Shown piece by piece: positions 1 to 12,946 of a DNA stretch of 64,000 nt (position 1 is its first letter; each line of letters begins with the position of its first letter). The DNA comes from Sapria himalayana. Taxonomy: Eukaryota > Streptophyta > Magnoliopsida > Malpighiales > Rafflesiaceae. Location of the stretch: the NCBI GenBank assembly GCA_029783825.1, contig JAREIK010014559.1:1-64000 (forward strand). The letters run 5' to 3'. The notes below the pieces were generated by a model. That model worked only from the letters and a program-made list of their open reading frames with translations. It was not told the origin of the DNA and did no database searches. Made by a program: the position numbers and the translations under genes.

Positions 1-3000
1 AATTAATAAATCTCAATTTTATTTGTATTCATTATAATTTTAAATATTCATTTTAATTATTTATTAGTTTATTTTTATAGAATTATAAATTAAAAATAAA
101 TTATGTAGAAGACATATATAATTTAAATAATTTACTTTTAATAACAAAAAATATAAACTTATAAAAAGAATAAAAACATCAAAGAAATTATTTTTTACTA
201 TTATATTTTACTTTGATTTTGAATAAATTTATGTTTTGCAAATATATTTTAAAAAATATCTATCTTATTAATAATAGTTTATTAATTTATTTTTTGATCA
301 TTAATATAATATCTATCAATATAATTGTTTATATTGAATTAACATGATATATAATTATTAAGATTATCATAACTAAATATAGTATTCACATATAAAAAAA
401 ATTTAAAAATTGTTATATTTTCAAAGGTTATAACCTTCAAAAATGAGAAAAAATAACAAACATATTTTTTTTTGTTTTATCATTGTTTAAATAAAACTTA
501 TAAACCATTAAATGCCTAGATACATAAAACACTAAACTCCAAAACCCCAAAGCCCCTAAATACCTAAACCTTTAAACTCGTAACCCTTAAATATAATTTA
601 AATAATATATTGAAATATTAATTACAAAATAAATTATGAGTGATACAAATATAATTTAAATAATTTATTTTTCATCAAAAAAATATATAAGCTTATAAAA
701 AGAAGCAAAAACTAAAAAACAAAAATTATTATTTAGTAATAAATTTTACATTGATTTTGAATAATTTTAGTTATTTATTAGTTTATTCTTATAAAATTAT
801 AAATTATAAAATAAATTATGAGTAAGACAAATATAATTCAAATAATTTATTTTTAAAAACAAAAATATAAACTTATAAAAAAAGCAAAACATAAAAAAAA
901 ATTATTATTTAGTTATATATTTTACTTTGATTTTGAATAAATTTAGATTTTGCAAATATATTTTAAATAATATCTATCTTATTAATAATAGTTTATTAAA
1001 TTTTTTTTCATCATTATCATAATATCTAGCAATGTAATTATTTATATTGAATTTAAATGACTTATAATTATTAAGATTATTATAACTTAATATTATATTT
1101 ACATTTGAAAAAATTTAAAAATTATTATATTTTCATATGTTATAAACTTAGAAAATGTGAAAAAAATATCAAAAATGTTTTTTGTGTTATTTCATCGTTT
1201 AAATAAAACTTATAAACCAATAAATGCCTAAAAACATAAATCACTAAACTTCTAAACGACAAAAGCTCTAAATACTTAAACCATTAAACTGGTAATATTA
1301 ATAATAATTCATAAACCTCATTTTAATTTTTATTTAGTATAATTTTAAATTTTTATTTTATTTATTTAAAAGTTTATTTTTTTAGAAATATTAATTAAAA
1401 AATAAATTATTAGTAAGATAGATATAATATAAATTAAATCGGTATAACCTAAATAATAAATAATAAATATCATTTTTTTTTCATTATAATTTTAAATATT
1501 CATTTTAATATTTATTTGTTTATTTTTATATAAATATTTATTACAAAATAAATTATGAGTTAGACAAATATAATTTATATAAATTATTATTCATCAAAAA
1601 AATATAGATAAACTTTTAAAAAGAATGAAAATTTCAAAACAAACTTTTAAATCAGTTAACTTTTCAACCCCGTAATACCTAAATACATAAACCATTAAAC
1701 CGCTATATAATACATAAGAATTAATAAATCTAATATTTATTTCTATTTATTATAATTTTAAATATTCATTTTAATTCTTTATTATTTTATTTTTATAGAA
1801 ATATTTACTATAAAAAAATTATGAATATGCCAAATATAATTTAAATAATTTATTTTTAATCAAAAAAAAATTTATACGCAAAGAAAAGAATTAAAATTTT
1901 AAAAATTAAAAATTATTATCCAGTAATATTTTTTACTTTAATTTTGAAACAATTTGGGTTTTGTAAATATTTTTTAATTAATATTTATATTATTATTAAT
2001 AGTTTATTAATTTAATTTTTGATCATTATTATAATATCTATCAATAAAATTGTTTATATTGAATTTATATGAAATATAATTATTAAAATTATTTAAGTAA
2101 ATATTATATTCAAATTTCATAAAATTTTAATTATTAATATATTTTCAAAGGTTATAACCTATGAAAATGACAAAAAATTACAAAATAATTTTTTGTTATT
2201 TTATTGTTTAGATAAAACCTATAAACTACTAAAGGCCTAAATACATAAATCGTTAACCTCCAAAATGACAAAACTTCTAAATACTTAAACTATTAAATTG
2301 GTATACATTAATAATAAATCTTAAATCTCATTTTAATTTTAATTAAGTTTAATTTTAAATTTTTATTTTAATTATTTATTAGTTTATTTTTATAGAAATA
2401 TTAATTACAAAATAAATTATTAGTGAGACAGATCTATTTTAAATAATTTATTTTTTATCAAAAAAAATATATATGCTTATAAAAATAGGCAAAATTTTAA
2501 AAACAAAAATTTATTATTTTGTAATATATTTTATTTTGATTGCGAATCATTTTAGTTTTTGCATTTATATTTTAATTTATATCATTCTTATTAATAATAG
2601 TTTATTAATTTTTTATTGATCATTATTATAATATATATTAATAAAATTATTTATATTGAGTTTACAATATATATAATTTTTAAGAATATTATAACTAAAT
2701 ATTATATTAACATTTAAAAAAAATAAAAATTATTATTTTTTCAAAGGTTATAACCTTCAAAAATTAAAAAAAAATTAAAACAAAATTAAAAAAAAAAAAT
2801 AAATTAAAACTATAAATCAAAAAAATAAAAAAAATTTAAATTAAAATTAAAAAATCAAAAAATTTAATTTTTTATTTTTTTATTCTTTAAATAAAAACTA
2901 TAAATCACGAAAGTCCTAAACACTTAAATCACTAAACCCCAAAACACCTAAATACTAAACCATTAAACTATTATAATATTGAATAATAAATAATAAATAA

Positions 3001-3913
3001 TAAATCTCAATTTTATTTGTATTCATTATAATTTTAAATATATATTTTAATTATTTATTAGTTTATTTTTATAGAATTATAAATTAAAAATAAATTATGT
3101 GTAATACAAATATAATTAAAATAATTTTCTTTTAATAACAAAAAATATAAACTTATAAAAAGAAATAAAAGATCAAAAAAATTATTATTTACTAATATAT
3201 TTTTTTTTGATTTTGAATAAATTTATGTTTTGCAAATATATTTTAAAAAATATCTATCTATTTAATAATAGGTTATTAATTTATTTTTTGATCATTAATA
3301 TAATATATATAAATATAATTGTTTATATTGAATTAACATGATATATAATTATTAAGATTATCATAACTAAATATAGTATTCACATATAAAAAAAATTTAA
3401 AAATTGTTATATTTTCAAAGGTTATAACCTTCAAAAATGATAAAAACAACAAAAATAATTTTTTTGTTGTATCATTGTTTAAATAAAACTTATAAACTAT
3501 TAAATGCCTAAATACATAAATCTCTAAACTCCTAAACCCCGAACCCCCTAAATACCCAAACCTATAAACTCGTAAACCTTAAATATAATTTAAATAATTT
3601 ATAGAAATATTAATAACATATAAATTATGAGTGACAAATATAATTTAAATAATATATTTTTCAACAAAAAAAAATATAAGCATATAAAATGATGCAAAAA
3701 CTTAAAAAAAAATTATTTAGTAATAAATTTTACTTTGATTTTGAATCATTTTAGGTTTTTTAATTATATTTTAATATATATCTATCATATTAATAAATGT
3801 TTATTAATTTATTTTTTGATAATTGATATAATTTTATCATTAAAATTGTTTATATTAGTTTATATTATATAAAGTTATATAAATTATTATTACTAAATAT
3901 TATATTCACATTT
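1..3913 (+). repeat. AT-rich satellite array, block 1 (+ orientation)
   Basis: Tandem degenerate monomers. The + orientation is defined by the order: dyad (AAAGGTTATAACC), then ATAAAACCTATAAACCACTAAATGCC, then CCTAAA-like words, then AATAAATCTCATTT, then ATGAGTGAGACAAAT, then AAGCTTATAAAAAG, then TTTTGATCATTATTATAATATC, then ATTCACATTTG, then the next dyad. Dyads lie near 425, 1137, 2150, 2745 and 3418. The 1013-bp gap after 1137 reflects a deleted monomer around 1640-1660 that lost its dyad. A low-complexity A-rich expansion lies at about 2764-2857. The block ends where hAT copy A begins, inside the word ATTCACATTT. No coding potential is seen. Confidence 0.85.
2764..2857. repeat. Low-complexity A-rich expansion inside a monomer
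   Basis: Immediately after a dyad the monomer is expanded with runs of A, AAATTAAA and AATCAAAA words not present at this position in neighbouring monomers. It looks like replication slippage. No gene is seen. Confidence 0.6.
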
Positions 3914-4523
3914 ATCAAACCGGCCAAGTTAGTTCATGTCAAAACCTTTTGTTGTACCATTTATCATTCCTTAGTTATGTATCTTTCAAACTCAATTGGG
4001 CCAATTTTGTTTTGTCAAATAGGCTGAATACCACAAATGAGTTACATTACCTTGTCAAAAGCTTTGATGTGCAGAAAAAGATAGAAATGTTAAATAGAAT
4101 GGGATAGAGTTGTGTGCTTAATTTGGTTCTTTGTTTTTTCACAAGTTGGTTTTGTTCAGCTGAGTGAAAGTTAATCATAATAGCAATACTATATTTCTTA
4201 AACAATTACTTAAAATATTAAGGACTAGCTAAAGATGACCACAAACATTGGTAGCAGCAATTACTACTTAAGTAATTGCTACAAATTGGCAGCTTAATAT
4301 AACGAAAAAATACAACTAATAATAACCATGATAATAATCATTTCAAAGGTCCGTCCCAGGACAGCAACAAAAATCCAAACCCAATTAATTATCTCTTCTA
4401 CAACTCCTCCCTTTACTTCCTCCACCGTAGAAGGACAACTAGAGATGAAAACATGTTAATAATGTAGACAAAAATTTATAAGATGAAAGAGTGATAAAAA
4501 AACAAAATATTACCTTATAAAAT

Positions 4524-6823
4524 TTAATATACCCATTCCAAATTTAGTTGGCCAACGATAGTTGGAAGAATATTTGGATCTTGTCACCCCTGTAAAAATT
4601 GTAATTGAACCATATTTTTATTAATTTGAATTAATAAAATAAGTAAAAGTGAAATTAAAATTTACAAGATTTGTATACTAACCTGATTCATTATCATCAA
4701 GCTCTTGAACTAATTCTTCAATTTCAATAGGTTTGTTTGAGCTTTTCAACTAATCTTGTAGACATATGAGAATTTCAGCTGTAATAGGTGCTGAAGAACT
4801 CTTAAATTTATTTAAAGTTCTTTCCCTAGTGCTAAATGTAGATTCGTAGGCCATAGTAGATGCATGGATAGCAATGCATCCCTTACTACAATTTCCAAAG
4901 AAGGATACCTAACCTCATTTACCTTTCACCAGTTTAGAAGATCAAAATCAATTCTATTTTTTTCAAGTTTGTCCTCCAAGTACCTATCCTACTCTTCCAA
5001 AGTTGCAACTTCTTGTTCTTTCTCCAATTCAACAAAAAAAATCATCAACATAAGTATCACTACCATCAAAGAAATCATCATTTTTTTTCAACACACTAGA
5101 AGAGAAATCATCTTCTTTTGATTCATCTTCATTAAAATCTTTATAATCATCCATCATCTCATTTAAAGCATTTATAACCTTTTTCACTAAATTTTTAGCC
5201 AATTCCTCTCCATAATGCTAAGTATACTTAACCTTGAGATATTTGAACTTATATCTAGGATCCAACACTACTTCTACAAAAAGCATAATATTTGTTGACT
5301 AAAGAGAACCCCAATATTTGTTAAATTTATGGCTCATTTTCATACCCATTTCAGACACCATTGTATCTCTACTATTTTCACAAAGCTCAATTTTTTTTCA
5401 AAATTCGAATAATTTCAGAAAAATAAACACTAGAGGTAGAATATTATGAGCCATAAAATTTACAAGTTACCTCATAACAAGTTTTCAAGAAACGAGCCAA
5501 CATTTTTGCGTTTGTTCAGTCACTCTTAGTAGGAACGTTTGAACCAAACTCCTTCTAAAACCTTTTGTCTTTGTCCTCAAACTTATCAAATTCTTTTTGA
5601 TATTTTATATTAGTTTGTAGCATCAAATAAGTTGAATTCCATCTTCTAGGACAATCTAATTGCAATTAAGATCCATATGTCAAGTTTGCTTCTTCAACAC
5701 ATAACTTAAACATATCTAATCTTTTCGGACTACTCTTCACTTATTTCACCATACCTCTAATTTTTTGAATAGCACCCTCAACTACTGCAATGCCATCTCT
5801 GACAATTATGTTTAGGATATGAGCACAACATCTCATATGAAAATGCTCACCTTTCAAAGGTACAACACTTTTCTTTACAAGCTTTTTTTTCAATTGTTCA
5901 ACTGAAACATCATTATTTGATGCATTGTCAACAGTAATGCACATTAACTTTCTCAAACCCCATTCATTCATGCAAAATTGAATAGCATTTCTAATATTAA
6001 CTCCAGAATGACTTTTAATTACACAACAGTTCAAAGGCCTTTTATGCATATTCCATTGAAAATCAATGAAATGAACAATAAAACATATAATAGTCAAATT
6101 TTGAATGCTAGCCCAAGTGTCGGTAGTTAATGAAACTATACAACAATGAGATGATATGCTATCAAATAAATTCTTCTTTTCCTTCACAAACAAAGAAATA
6201 CAATACCTTAGTGGGGGGTGCCTAGATGAAATTTTAAATTGAGGCACTCTAACTTCACAAAACTCCTTAAACTCTTCCCTCTCAACAAAACAAAAAGGCA
6301 ATTCATCTTTTATGATCATTTTCACCAAAGCCTCCCTAACTAGTTTTTGATAAAATTGCCAACAAGTTAATTTGTTATCCTCTGAACTAGTACCTTTAGT
6401 AAAACTCAACAAAGATTGTGACTTGTCTTTACCTTTGTGTGCTTTTATTAATTCTTTTTTATGTGGAAATTTCCTACAAGTCTTTCTCAAGTATTTCCAT
6501 AAACCCGAAGTACCTTGATCACTTTTTGCCAAGTATTCTTTCCTACACCATATACCAGCTACCCTACCAGTTTAATTTCCCTCTGAATCAACTAATATCT
6601 CATAAGTTTCCCAAACAGCAGACTTAAACTTTTTATGAGCTTGAGGTTCAGATGTACCTTGACTTTCTTTTACAATTAGAATTGAAGAACCTGCCGTAAC
6701 AATAGGATGGTTCGTGAAAATATGATGATTGGATTTATCAGTACTTTTATCATTTGAGCTGTGATCATCTTCAATTTATTATATTTTTTGTTTATCGCTG
6801 GATTGTGCCATCTGCATTGCCAT
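4524..6823 (-). pseudogene. hAT transposase pseudogene (copy A), BED zinc finger + RNase H-like + hAT dimerisation region
   Basis: In hAT elements this enzyme binds the element ends and performs cut-and-paste transposition in the nucleus. From the 5' side, ATG at 6823 is followed by in-frame TAA TAA at 6781-6776, shared with other copies. A BED-like finger (CxxC in IWCRKEY) follows, with a further stop near 6575. The longest open stretch, 5741-6532 (263 codons), holds the end of the finger, TTDTW (first catalytic Asp, residue 138 of that stretch), VDNASNND (second Asp, residue 202) and HMRCCAHILN, the CxxH signature. Beyond 5741 the frame is broken by several stops, including TAA straight after GMVK. 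The C-terminal part (about 4690-4900) still encodes the dimerisation region. The terminal intron donor is intact (CAG then GTTAGT), but its acceptor differs from copy E. It is clearly dead, although this is the best-preserved core in the window. Confidence 0.88.
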
Positions 6824-7189
6824 TAATTATATGATATGTTAAGCATAAATACATATAAATATTTCAAACAATCAAGCTCTAAAAAACTAACTGTAACACA
6901 TTCAGCCCACTCATTCTGCCCAACCACAACACCACAACCAATACTCAATAAAACTGACTGAGATACATAATAATAATAATAATAATTAATCACTCAATTC
7001 TCGTCAGAAAAACAAACCAAAAGCTTGGTTGCATATGTGACAGGCTAGAGGCAACTAGAAGTGTGACGGACAAGGGCGGGACCTAACTGAACATGGCTAA
7101 ATTGGCGTGATGTGGCCTGGAACTCATCGGAAAAGCAATCGGTGCATCGGAATTGGATGGGCAGTAGTGGAATTGGTGGCATCTTCATG

Positions 7190-7190
<1 letters not shown>

Positions 7191-7239
<49 letters not shown>
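7191..7239. repeat. (TA)n microsatellite inside hAT copy A
   Basis: An uninterrupted TA dinucleotide tract of 49 bases in the 5' non-coding part of the transposon. The same site holds 23 bases in copy B (63651-63673) and only short TATATA remnants in copies C and E, so it expanded after the copies separated. Confidence 0.95.
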
Positions 7240-7241
<2 letters not shown>

Positions 7242-7441
7242 CTGGTTCTAGTTTCGGGTTTTAAGGAAGGGATGGTTCTCGGGATGGATATTACTTAAGA
7301 TATGGAACCATCCCAAAAGAAAAAATAGGTTAGAGAACGGGACAGGAAAAGTCAAAGTCAACAGATTTTTCTCAGTCCCGATTCTTTCAGGACAAGACAT
7401 TGGGTTGGGTCGTGAATCTCCGAGTCTTGTGAGCAGCCCTA

Positions 7442-7449
7442 CTAAATGC
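7442..7449. repeat. hAT target site octamer, right side of copy A
   Basis: CTAAATGC directly abuts the inverted repeat end at 7441. It is the normal satellite word in CCACTAAATGC. The matching left duplication is lost with the truncated end. Confidence 0.8.
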
Positions 7450-10040
7450 ATATAAAGTAAAATTAGTAAACTTCTAAACCCTGTAATGCCTAAATACATA
7501 AACCATTAAACCACGAAATACTACTTAATAATTAATAAATCTAATTTTTTTGCTATTTATTATATTTTTAAATATTCATTTTAATTATTTATTAGTGTAT
7601 TTATTTAGAAATATTTATTACAAAATAAATTATGAGTGGGACAAATATAATTTAAATAATAAATTAATTATCTAATAAAAATATACGCTTATAAAAAAAG
7701 GATAAATTTAAATATTAAAAATTATAATCAAGTAATATAAGTTACTTTAATTTTGAATCAAATTGGGTTTTGTAAATTTTTTATTATTAATATCTATCTT
7801 AATATTAATAGTTTATAAATTTAATTTTTGATCATTATTATAATATCTATCAATAAAATTATTTATATTAAATTTATATGATATATAATTATTAATATTA
7901 TTAAAACAAAATATTGTATAAAAATTTCAAAAAAATTTTAAATATTATTATATTTTCAAATGTTATAACCTATGAAAATGATAAAAATTTATAGAAATTT
8001 TTTTTGTTATTTTATTTTTTTAAATAAAACCTATAAATCACTAAAAGCCTAAAAACATAAATCGCTAAACTCCAAATTACAAAACCTCTCAATACTTAAA
8101 TCATTAAACTGGTATACATAAATAATAAATCATAAATCTCATTTTAATTTTTATTCAGTATAATTTTAAAATTTTAATTTTAATTATTTATCAGTTTATT
8201 TTATAGAAATATTAATTATAAAATAAATTATTAGTGAGACAGATCTAATTTAATTTATACCGGTATCCCTAAATAATAAATAATAAATCTCATTTTTTTT
8301 CATTATAATTTTAAATATTCATTTTAATTATTTATTTGTTTATTTATATATAAATATTAATTACAAAATAAATTGAGTTAGACAAATATAATTTATATAA
8401 ATTATTTTTCATCAAAAAATTATTGATAATCTTTTTAAAAGAAGAAAAAATTCAAATCAAAAAATTATTATATAGTTATATATTTTGTTTTTCTTCTGAA
8501 TCATTTTAGGTTTTGTAATTATATTTTAATTAATATCTATCTTATTAATAATAGATTATTAATTTATTTTTTGATCATTATTAGAATATTTATCAATAAA
8601 ATTGTTTATATTGAATTTATATGATATATACATATAATGATTATTATAACTAAATATTGAATTCACTTTTAAAAAAAATTTAAAAATTAATATATGTACA
8701 AAGGTTTATAACCTTTAGAAATATGAAAAAATAATAAAAATAAATATTTTGTTATTTTATTTTTTAAATAAATCCTATAAACCACTAAATGCATACACAG
8801 TTATATAAGTAAACTCCTAAACCCCGTAATGCCTAAATACATAAACCATTAAACCGCTATATACTACTTAATAATTAATAAATTTAATTTTTATTTCAAT
8901 TTATTACTATTTTAAATATTCATTTTAATTATTTATTAGTTTATTTTTATACAAATTTTTATTGCAAAATAAATTATGAGTGTGACACATATAATTTAAA
9001 TAATTTATTTTTAATCAAAAAAATACTTTTAAAAGAAGTATAAAAGAAGTATTATTAAATATTAAAAATTATTATCAACTAATATATTTTACTTTGATTT
9101 TGAATCAATTTGGGTTTTATAAATATTTTATAATTAATATTTATCTTATTATAAATAGTTTATTAATTTAATTTTTAATCATTATTATAATATCTATCAA
9201 TAAAATTATTTATATTTATTTTATATGATATAGAATTATTAATATTATTATAACTAAATATTGTATTCAAATTTCAAAAAATTTTAATTATTATTAAATT
9301 TTCAAAGATTATAACATTTGAAAATGATAAAAAATTACTATTTCTTTTTTGTTATTTTATTGTTTAAATAAAACCTATAAATCACTAAATGCCTAAAAAG
9401 ATAAATCATTAAACTCCTAAACGAAAAAACCTCAAAATACTTAAACCATTAAACTGGTATACATTAATAATAAATCATAAATCTCATTTTAATTTTTATT
9501 CAGTATAATTTTAAATTTTTATTTTAATACTTTATCACTTTATTTTTATAACAAGATTAATTACAAAATAAATTATTAGTTAGATAGATATAACTTAAAT
9601 TATACCGGTGTACCCTAAATAATAAATAATAAATCTCATTTTCTTTTAATTATAATTTTAAATATTCATTTTAATTATTAATTTTTTATTTTTATATAAA
9701 TATTAATTAAAAAATAAATTATGAGTTAGGCAAATATAATTTATATAAATTATTTTTCATCAAAAAATTACTAATAAACTTTTTAAAAGAAAAAAAAATT
9801 TCAAAACAAAAAATTATTATAAAGTAATATATTTTGCTTTTCTTCTGAATCATTTTAGGTTTTGTAATTATATTTTAATTGATATCTTTCTTATTAATAA
9901 TAGATTATTAATTTATTTTTTGATTATTATTAGAATATTTATCAATAAAATTGTTTATATTGAATTTATAAGATATATAAATATAATGATTATTATAACT
10001 AAATATTGAATTCACTTTTGAAAAAAATTTAAAAATTTTT

Positions 10041-10072
10041 ATATTTTCAAAGGTTATAACCTTTGAAAATAT
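10041..10072. repeat. Perfect 32-bp satellite dyad
   Basis: ATATTTTCAAAGGTTA followed directly by its exact reverse complement. This is the consensus form of the dyad carried by most monomers. Confidence 0.95.
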
Positions 10073-11105
10073 CAAAAAATAATAAAAATAAATGTTTTGT
10101 TATTTTATTTTTTAAATAAAACCTATAAACCACTAAATGCATACACAATTAAATAAGTAAACACCTAAACCCCGTAATACCTAAATACATAAACCATTAA
10201 ATTGCTATATAATACATTATAATTAATAAATCTAATTTTAATTTCTATTTATTATAGTTTTAAATATTCATTTTAATTATTTATTAGTTTATCTTTATAA
10301 AAATATTTATTATAAAATAAATTATAAGTGCGACAAAAATAATTTAAATAATTTATTTTTATTCAAAAATAATATATACGCTTATAAAAGAAGTAAAAAT
10401 TTAAAAATTAAATTTTTTATCTAGTAATAAATTTTACTTTAATTTTGAATCAATTTGGGTTTTGTAAATATTTTTTAATTAATATCTATCTTATTATTAG
10501 TAGTTTATTAATTTAATTTTTGATCATTATTATAATCTCTATCAATAGAATTATTTATATCGAATTTATATCATATATATTTACAAATATTATTATAACT
10601 AAATATTGTATTTATATTTCAAAAAACTTTAAATATTATTATATTTTATAAGGTTATTGCCTATGAATATGAGAAAAAATTACAAATTATTTTTTGTTAT
10701 TTTATTGATTAAATAAAACCTATAAACCACTAAATGCCTAAAAACCTAAATTGCTAAACTCCTAAAAGACAAAACCTCTAAATACTTAAACCATTAAACT
10801 AATATACATTAGTAATAAATCATAAATATCTTTTTAATTTTTATTCAGTATAATTATAAATTTTTATATTAATTAAATTTCAGTTTATTTTTAAAGAAAT
10901 ATTAAATACAAAATAAATTTTTAGTAAGACAGATCTAATTTAAATTAGGCCGGTATACCCTAAATAAAAAATAATAAATCTCATTATTTTTAATTATAAT
11001 TTTAAATATTCATTTTAATTATTTATTTGTTTATTTTTATATAAAAATTAATTAAAAAATAATTTATGAGTTATACAAATATAATTTATGTAAATTATTT
11101 TTCAT

Positions 11106-12190
11106 TTTAAATGTGAATATAATATACAGTAATAATAATCTTAATAATTATATATAATGTAAACTCAATATAAATAATTTTATTAATTGATATTATAATA
11201 ATGATCAATATAAAATTAATAAACTATTATTAATAAGAAAGATTTAAATTAAAATATAATTATAAAATTTAAAATGATTCAAAATAAAAATAAAATATTT
11301 TACTAAATAATAAATTTTTGTTTTTAAAATTTTGCCTCTTTTTATAAGAAATTGTATTTTTTTGATGAAAAATAAATTATTTAAATTAGATCTATATCAC
11401 TACTAATTTATTTTGTAATTTATATTTCTATAAAATAAATTGATAAATTATTAAAATAAAAATTTAAAATTATACTGAATAAAAATTAAAATGATATTTA
11501 TGATTTATTATTAATGTATACCAGTTTAATAATTTAAATATTTAGAGGTTTTGTGGTTAGAAGTTTAGCGATTTATGTTTTTAGGCTTTTGGTGGTATAT
11601 ACGTTTTATTTAAAAAAATAAAATAACAAAAACAATTTCTATAATGTTTTATCATTTTCATAGGTTATAACATTTGAAAATATAATAATATTTAAAATTT
11701 TTGAAATTTTAGTACAATATTTTGTTATAATAATATTAATAATTATATATCAGATAAATTTAATATAAATAATTTTATTGATAGATATTATAAAAATGAT
11801 CAAAAATAAAATTTATAAACTATTAATATTAAGATAGATATTAATTGAAAAATATTTATAAAACCCAAATTCATTTAAAATTAAAGTAACTTATATTACT
11901 TGATAATAAATTTTAATTTTTAAATTTATACTTCTTTTATAAGCGTATATTTTTATTAGATAAATAATATATTATTTAAATTATATTTGTCCCACTCGTA
12001 ATTTATTTTATAATAAATATTTATAAATAAATACATTAATAAATAATAAAAATGAATATTTAAAAATATAATAAATCGCAATAAAAAATAGATTTATTAA
12101 TTATAAAATAGTATTTAGCGGTTTAATGGGTTATGTATTTAGGCATTACGGGGTTTAGGAGTTTACTGATTTAAATTTATATGCATTTAG
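11106..12190 (-). repeat. AT-rich satellite array, block 3 (- orientation)
   Basis: Text switches from the + word AAATTATTTTTCAT to the - word TTTAAATGTGAATATAAT at 11106, then reads as the reverse complement of the monomer (GCATTTAGTGG, GGTTTTATTTAA order) up to hAT copy C. One dyad-like site is near 11660 (CATAGGTTATAACATTTG, imperfect). The block ends in octamer GCATTTAG (12183-12190), the target site of copy C. Confidence 0.85.
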
Positions 12191-12946
12191 TAGGGCTACT
12201 CACGGGACTCGAAGATTCATCATCCGAGCCGAAGTCTTGTCCCGAAAGAATCAGGACTGAGAAAAATCCGTTGACTTTGACTTTTCCCGTCCTATTCTGT
12301 CATGTATTTTTTCTTTTGGGATGTTTCCACATCTTAAGCAATATCCATCCCGAGAACCGTCCCATCCTTAAAACTGATACTAGAAACAAGAATATATATA
12401 AATAACATGAAAATGTCACCAATTCCGCTACTACCCATCCAATTCTAACGCACCTATTGCTGTTCCGATGAGTTCCAGCCCACCTCATTTCGTTCCAGCC
12501 ATGTTCGGTTAGGTCCAGCCCTTGTCCATCGCACTTCTGGTTGCCTCCACCGTGTCTCTGATGTCACCAGCCTTTTGGTTTGTTTTTCTGACGAGAATTG
12601 AGTGATTAATTATTATTATTATGTGTCGTAGTTAGTTTTGTTGAGTAAAAATTTGTGGTGTTGTGGTTGGGCCGAATGAGTGGGCTGAATGTGTTACAGT
12701 CAGTTTTTTAGAGCTTGCTTGTTTGAAATATTTATATGTATTCATGCTTAACATATCATATTAATTAATGGCAATGCAGATGGCACAATCCAGCCATAAA
12801 TGAAAAATACAATAATTTGAAGATGATCACATCACAAATGATCAAAGTACTGGTAAATTCAATCATCGTCCTTTCACGAACCCTCCTATTGTTACGGCAG
12901 GTTCTTCAATTCAAATAGTAAAAAAAGATCAAGGCACATCTGAACC
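12191..12946 (+). mobile_element. hAT transposon copy C, 5' fragment
   Basis: Starts with inverted repeat TAGGGCTACTCACGGGAC immediately after satellite octamer GCATTTAG. It keeps the 5' non-coding region and the first codons of the transposase, then stops at CATCTGAACC, where satellite resumes as ACTAAAAGCC in the opposite (+) orientation. ACC/AACC is shared at the joint, which suggests microhomology-mediated joining. About 2.9 kb of the element is missing. Flanking satellite is - on the left and + on the right, so the truncation coincides with an inversion boundary. Confidence 0.9.
12768..12946 (+). pseudogene. hAT transposase N-terminal remnant (copy C)
   Basis: ATG GCA ATG CAG ATG GCA CAA TCC opens the frame as in copies A, E and G. 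It meets TGA at codon 12 and then the shared TAA four codons later, before the frame resumes with the hydrophilic leader seen in other copies (SND-STGK-type residues and a TAGSSI-like stretch). It ends before the BED finger. Non-functional. Confidence 0.8.

Larger units (their letters stand above)
3914..7441 (-). mobile_element. hAT transposon copy A, 3' end truncated
   Basis: This copy reads on the minus strand. Its transposase-proximal terminal inverted repeat is intact at the right edge (reverse complement TAGGGCTGCTCACAAGAC, ending at 7441), followed by the satellite octamer CTAAATGC. Compared with full-length copy B it lacks about 190 bp at the other end: sequence starts abruptly at TCAAACCGGCC, right after satellite word ATTCACATTT, so the distal inverted repeat and its duplication are gone. 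It contains a transposase pseudogene, a conserved 3' non-coding region (3914-4523) and a (TA)n tract at 7191-7239. With one end missing it could not be mobilised. Confidence 0.9.
7442..11105 (+). repeat. AT-rich satellite array, block 2, two-monomer higher-order repeat
   Basis: Dyads lie at about 7961, 8703, 9307, 10052 and 10652, spaced 742, 604, 745 and 600 bp. The long and short monomers alternate, giving a higher-order unit of about 1,346 bp. The long type reads ACTAAAAGCCTAAAAACATAAATCGC and contains an internal duplication of about 145 bp (the AATAAATCTCATTTT to AAATTATTAGTGAGACAGATCT segment occurs twice, joined at CCGGTATCCC). The short type reads CACTAAATGCATACACAG and GTAATGCCTAAATACATAAACC. 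The block ends at an orientation switch near 11106. No genes. Confidence 0.85.

Noticed and set aside
1..3913. CRISPR-like array (regularly spaced repeats)
   Set aside because: Spacing is about 600 bp, spacers are themselves repeated satellite, and the DNA is eukaryotic with no cas genes.
4864..5121. 85-codon ORF on the plus strand (and 6418-6627, 39137-39418, 40647-40901, 48279-48560, 62285-62614, 62883-63164)
   Set aside because: All lie antisense to the transposase pseudogenes and merely mirror their codons.
7107..7298. 63-codon ORF through the TA tract in hAT A, and the frames at 7248-7499, 12181-12405 and 38420-38608 over the hAT end
   Set aside because: They run across the inverted repeat into satellite or through a dinucleotide repeat; these are artefacts of transposon end sequence.
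3914..7441. Copy A as an active autonomous transposon because of its 263-codon open frame
   Set aside because: The frame lacks the start, half of the BED finger and the C-terminal region, stops lie on both sides, and the distal inverted repeat is missing.
10041..10072. The dyad as a rho-independent terminator or small RNA hairpin
   Set aside because: It has no loop or GC-rich stem with an adjacent functional gene, and occurs in nearly every monomer in both orientations.
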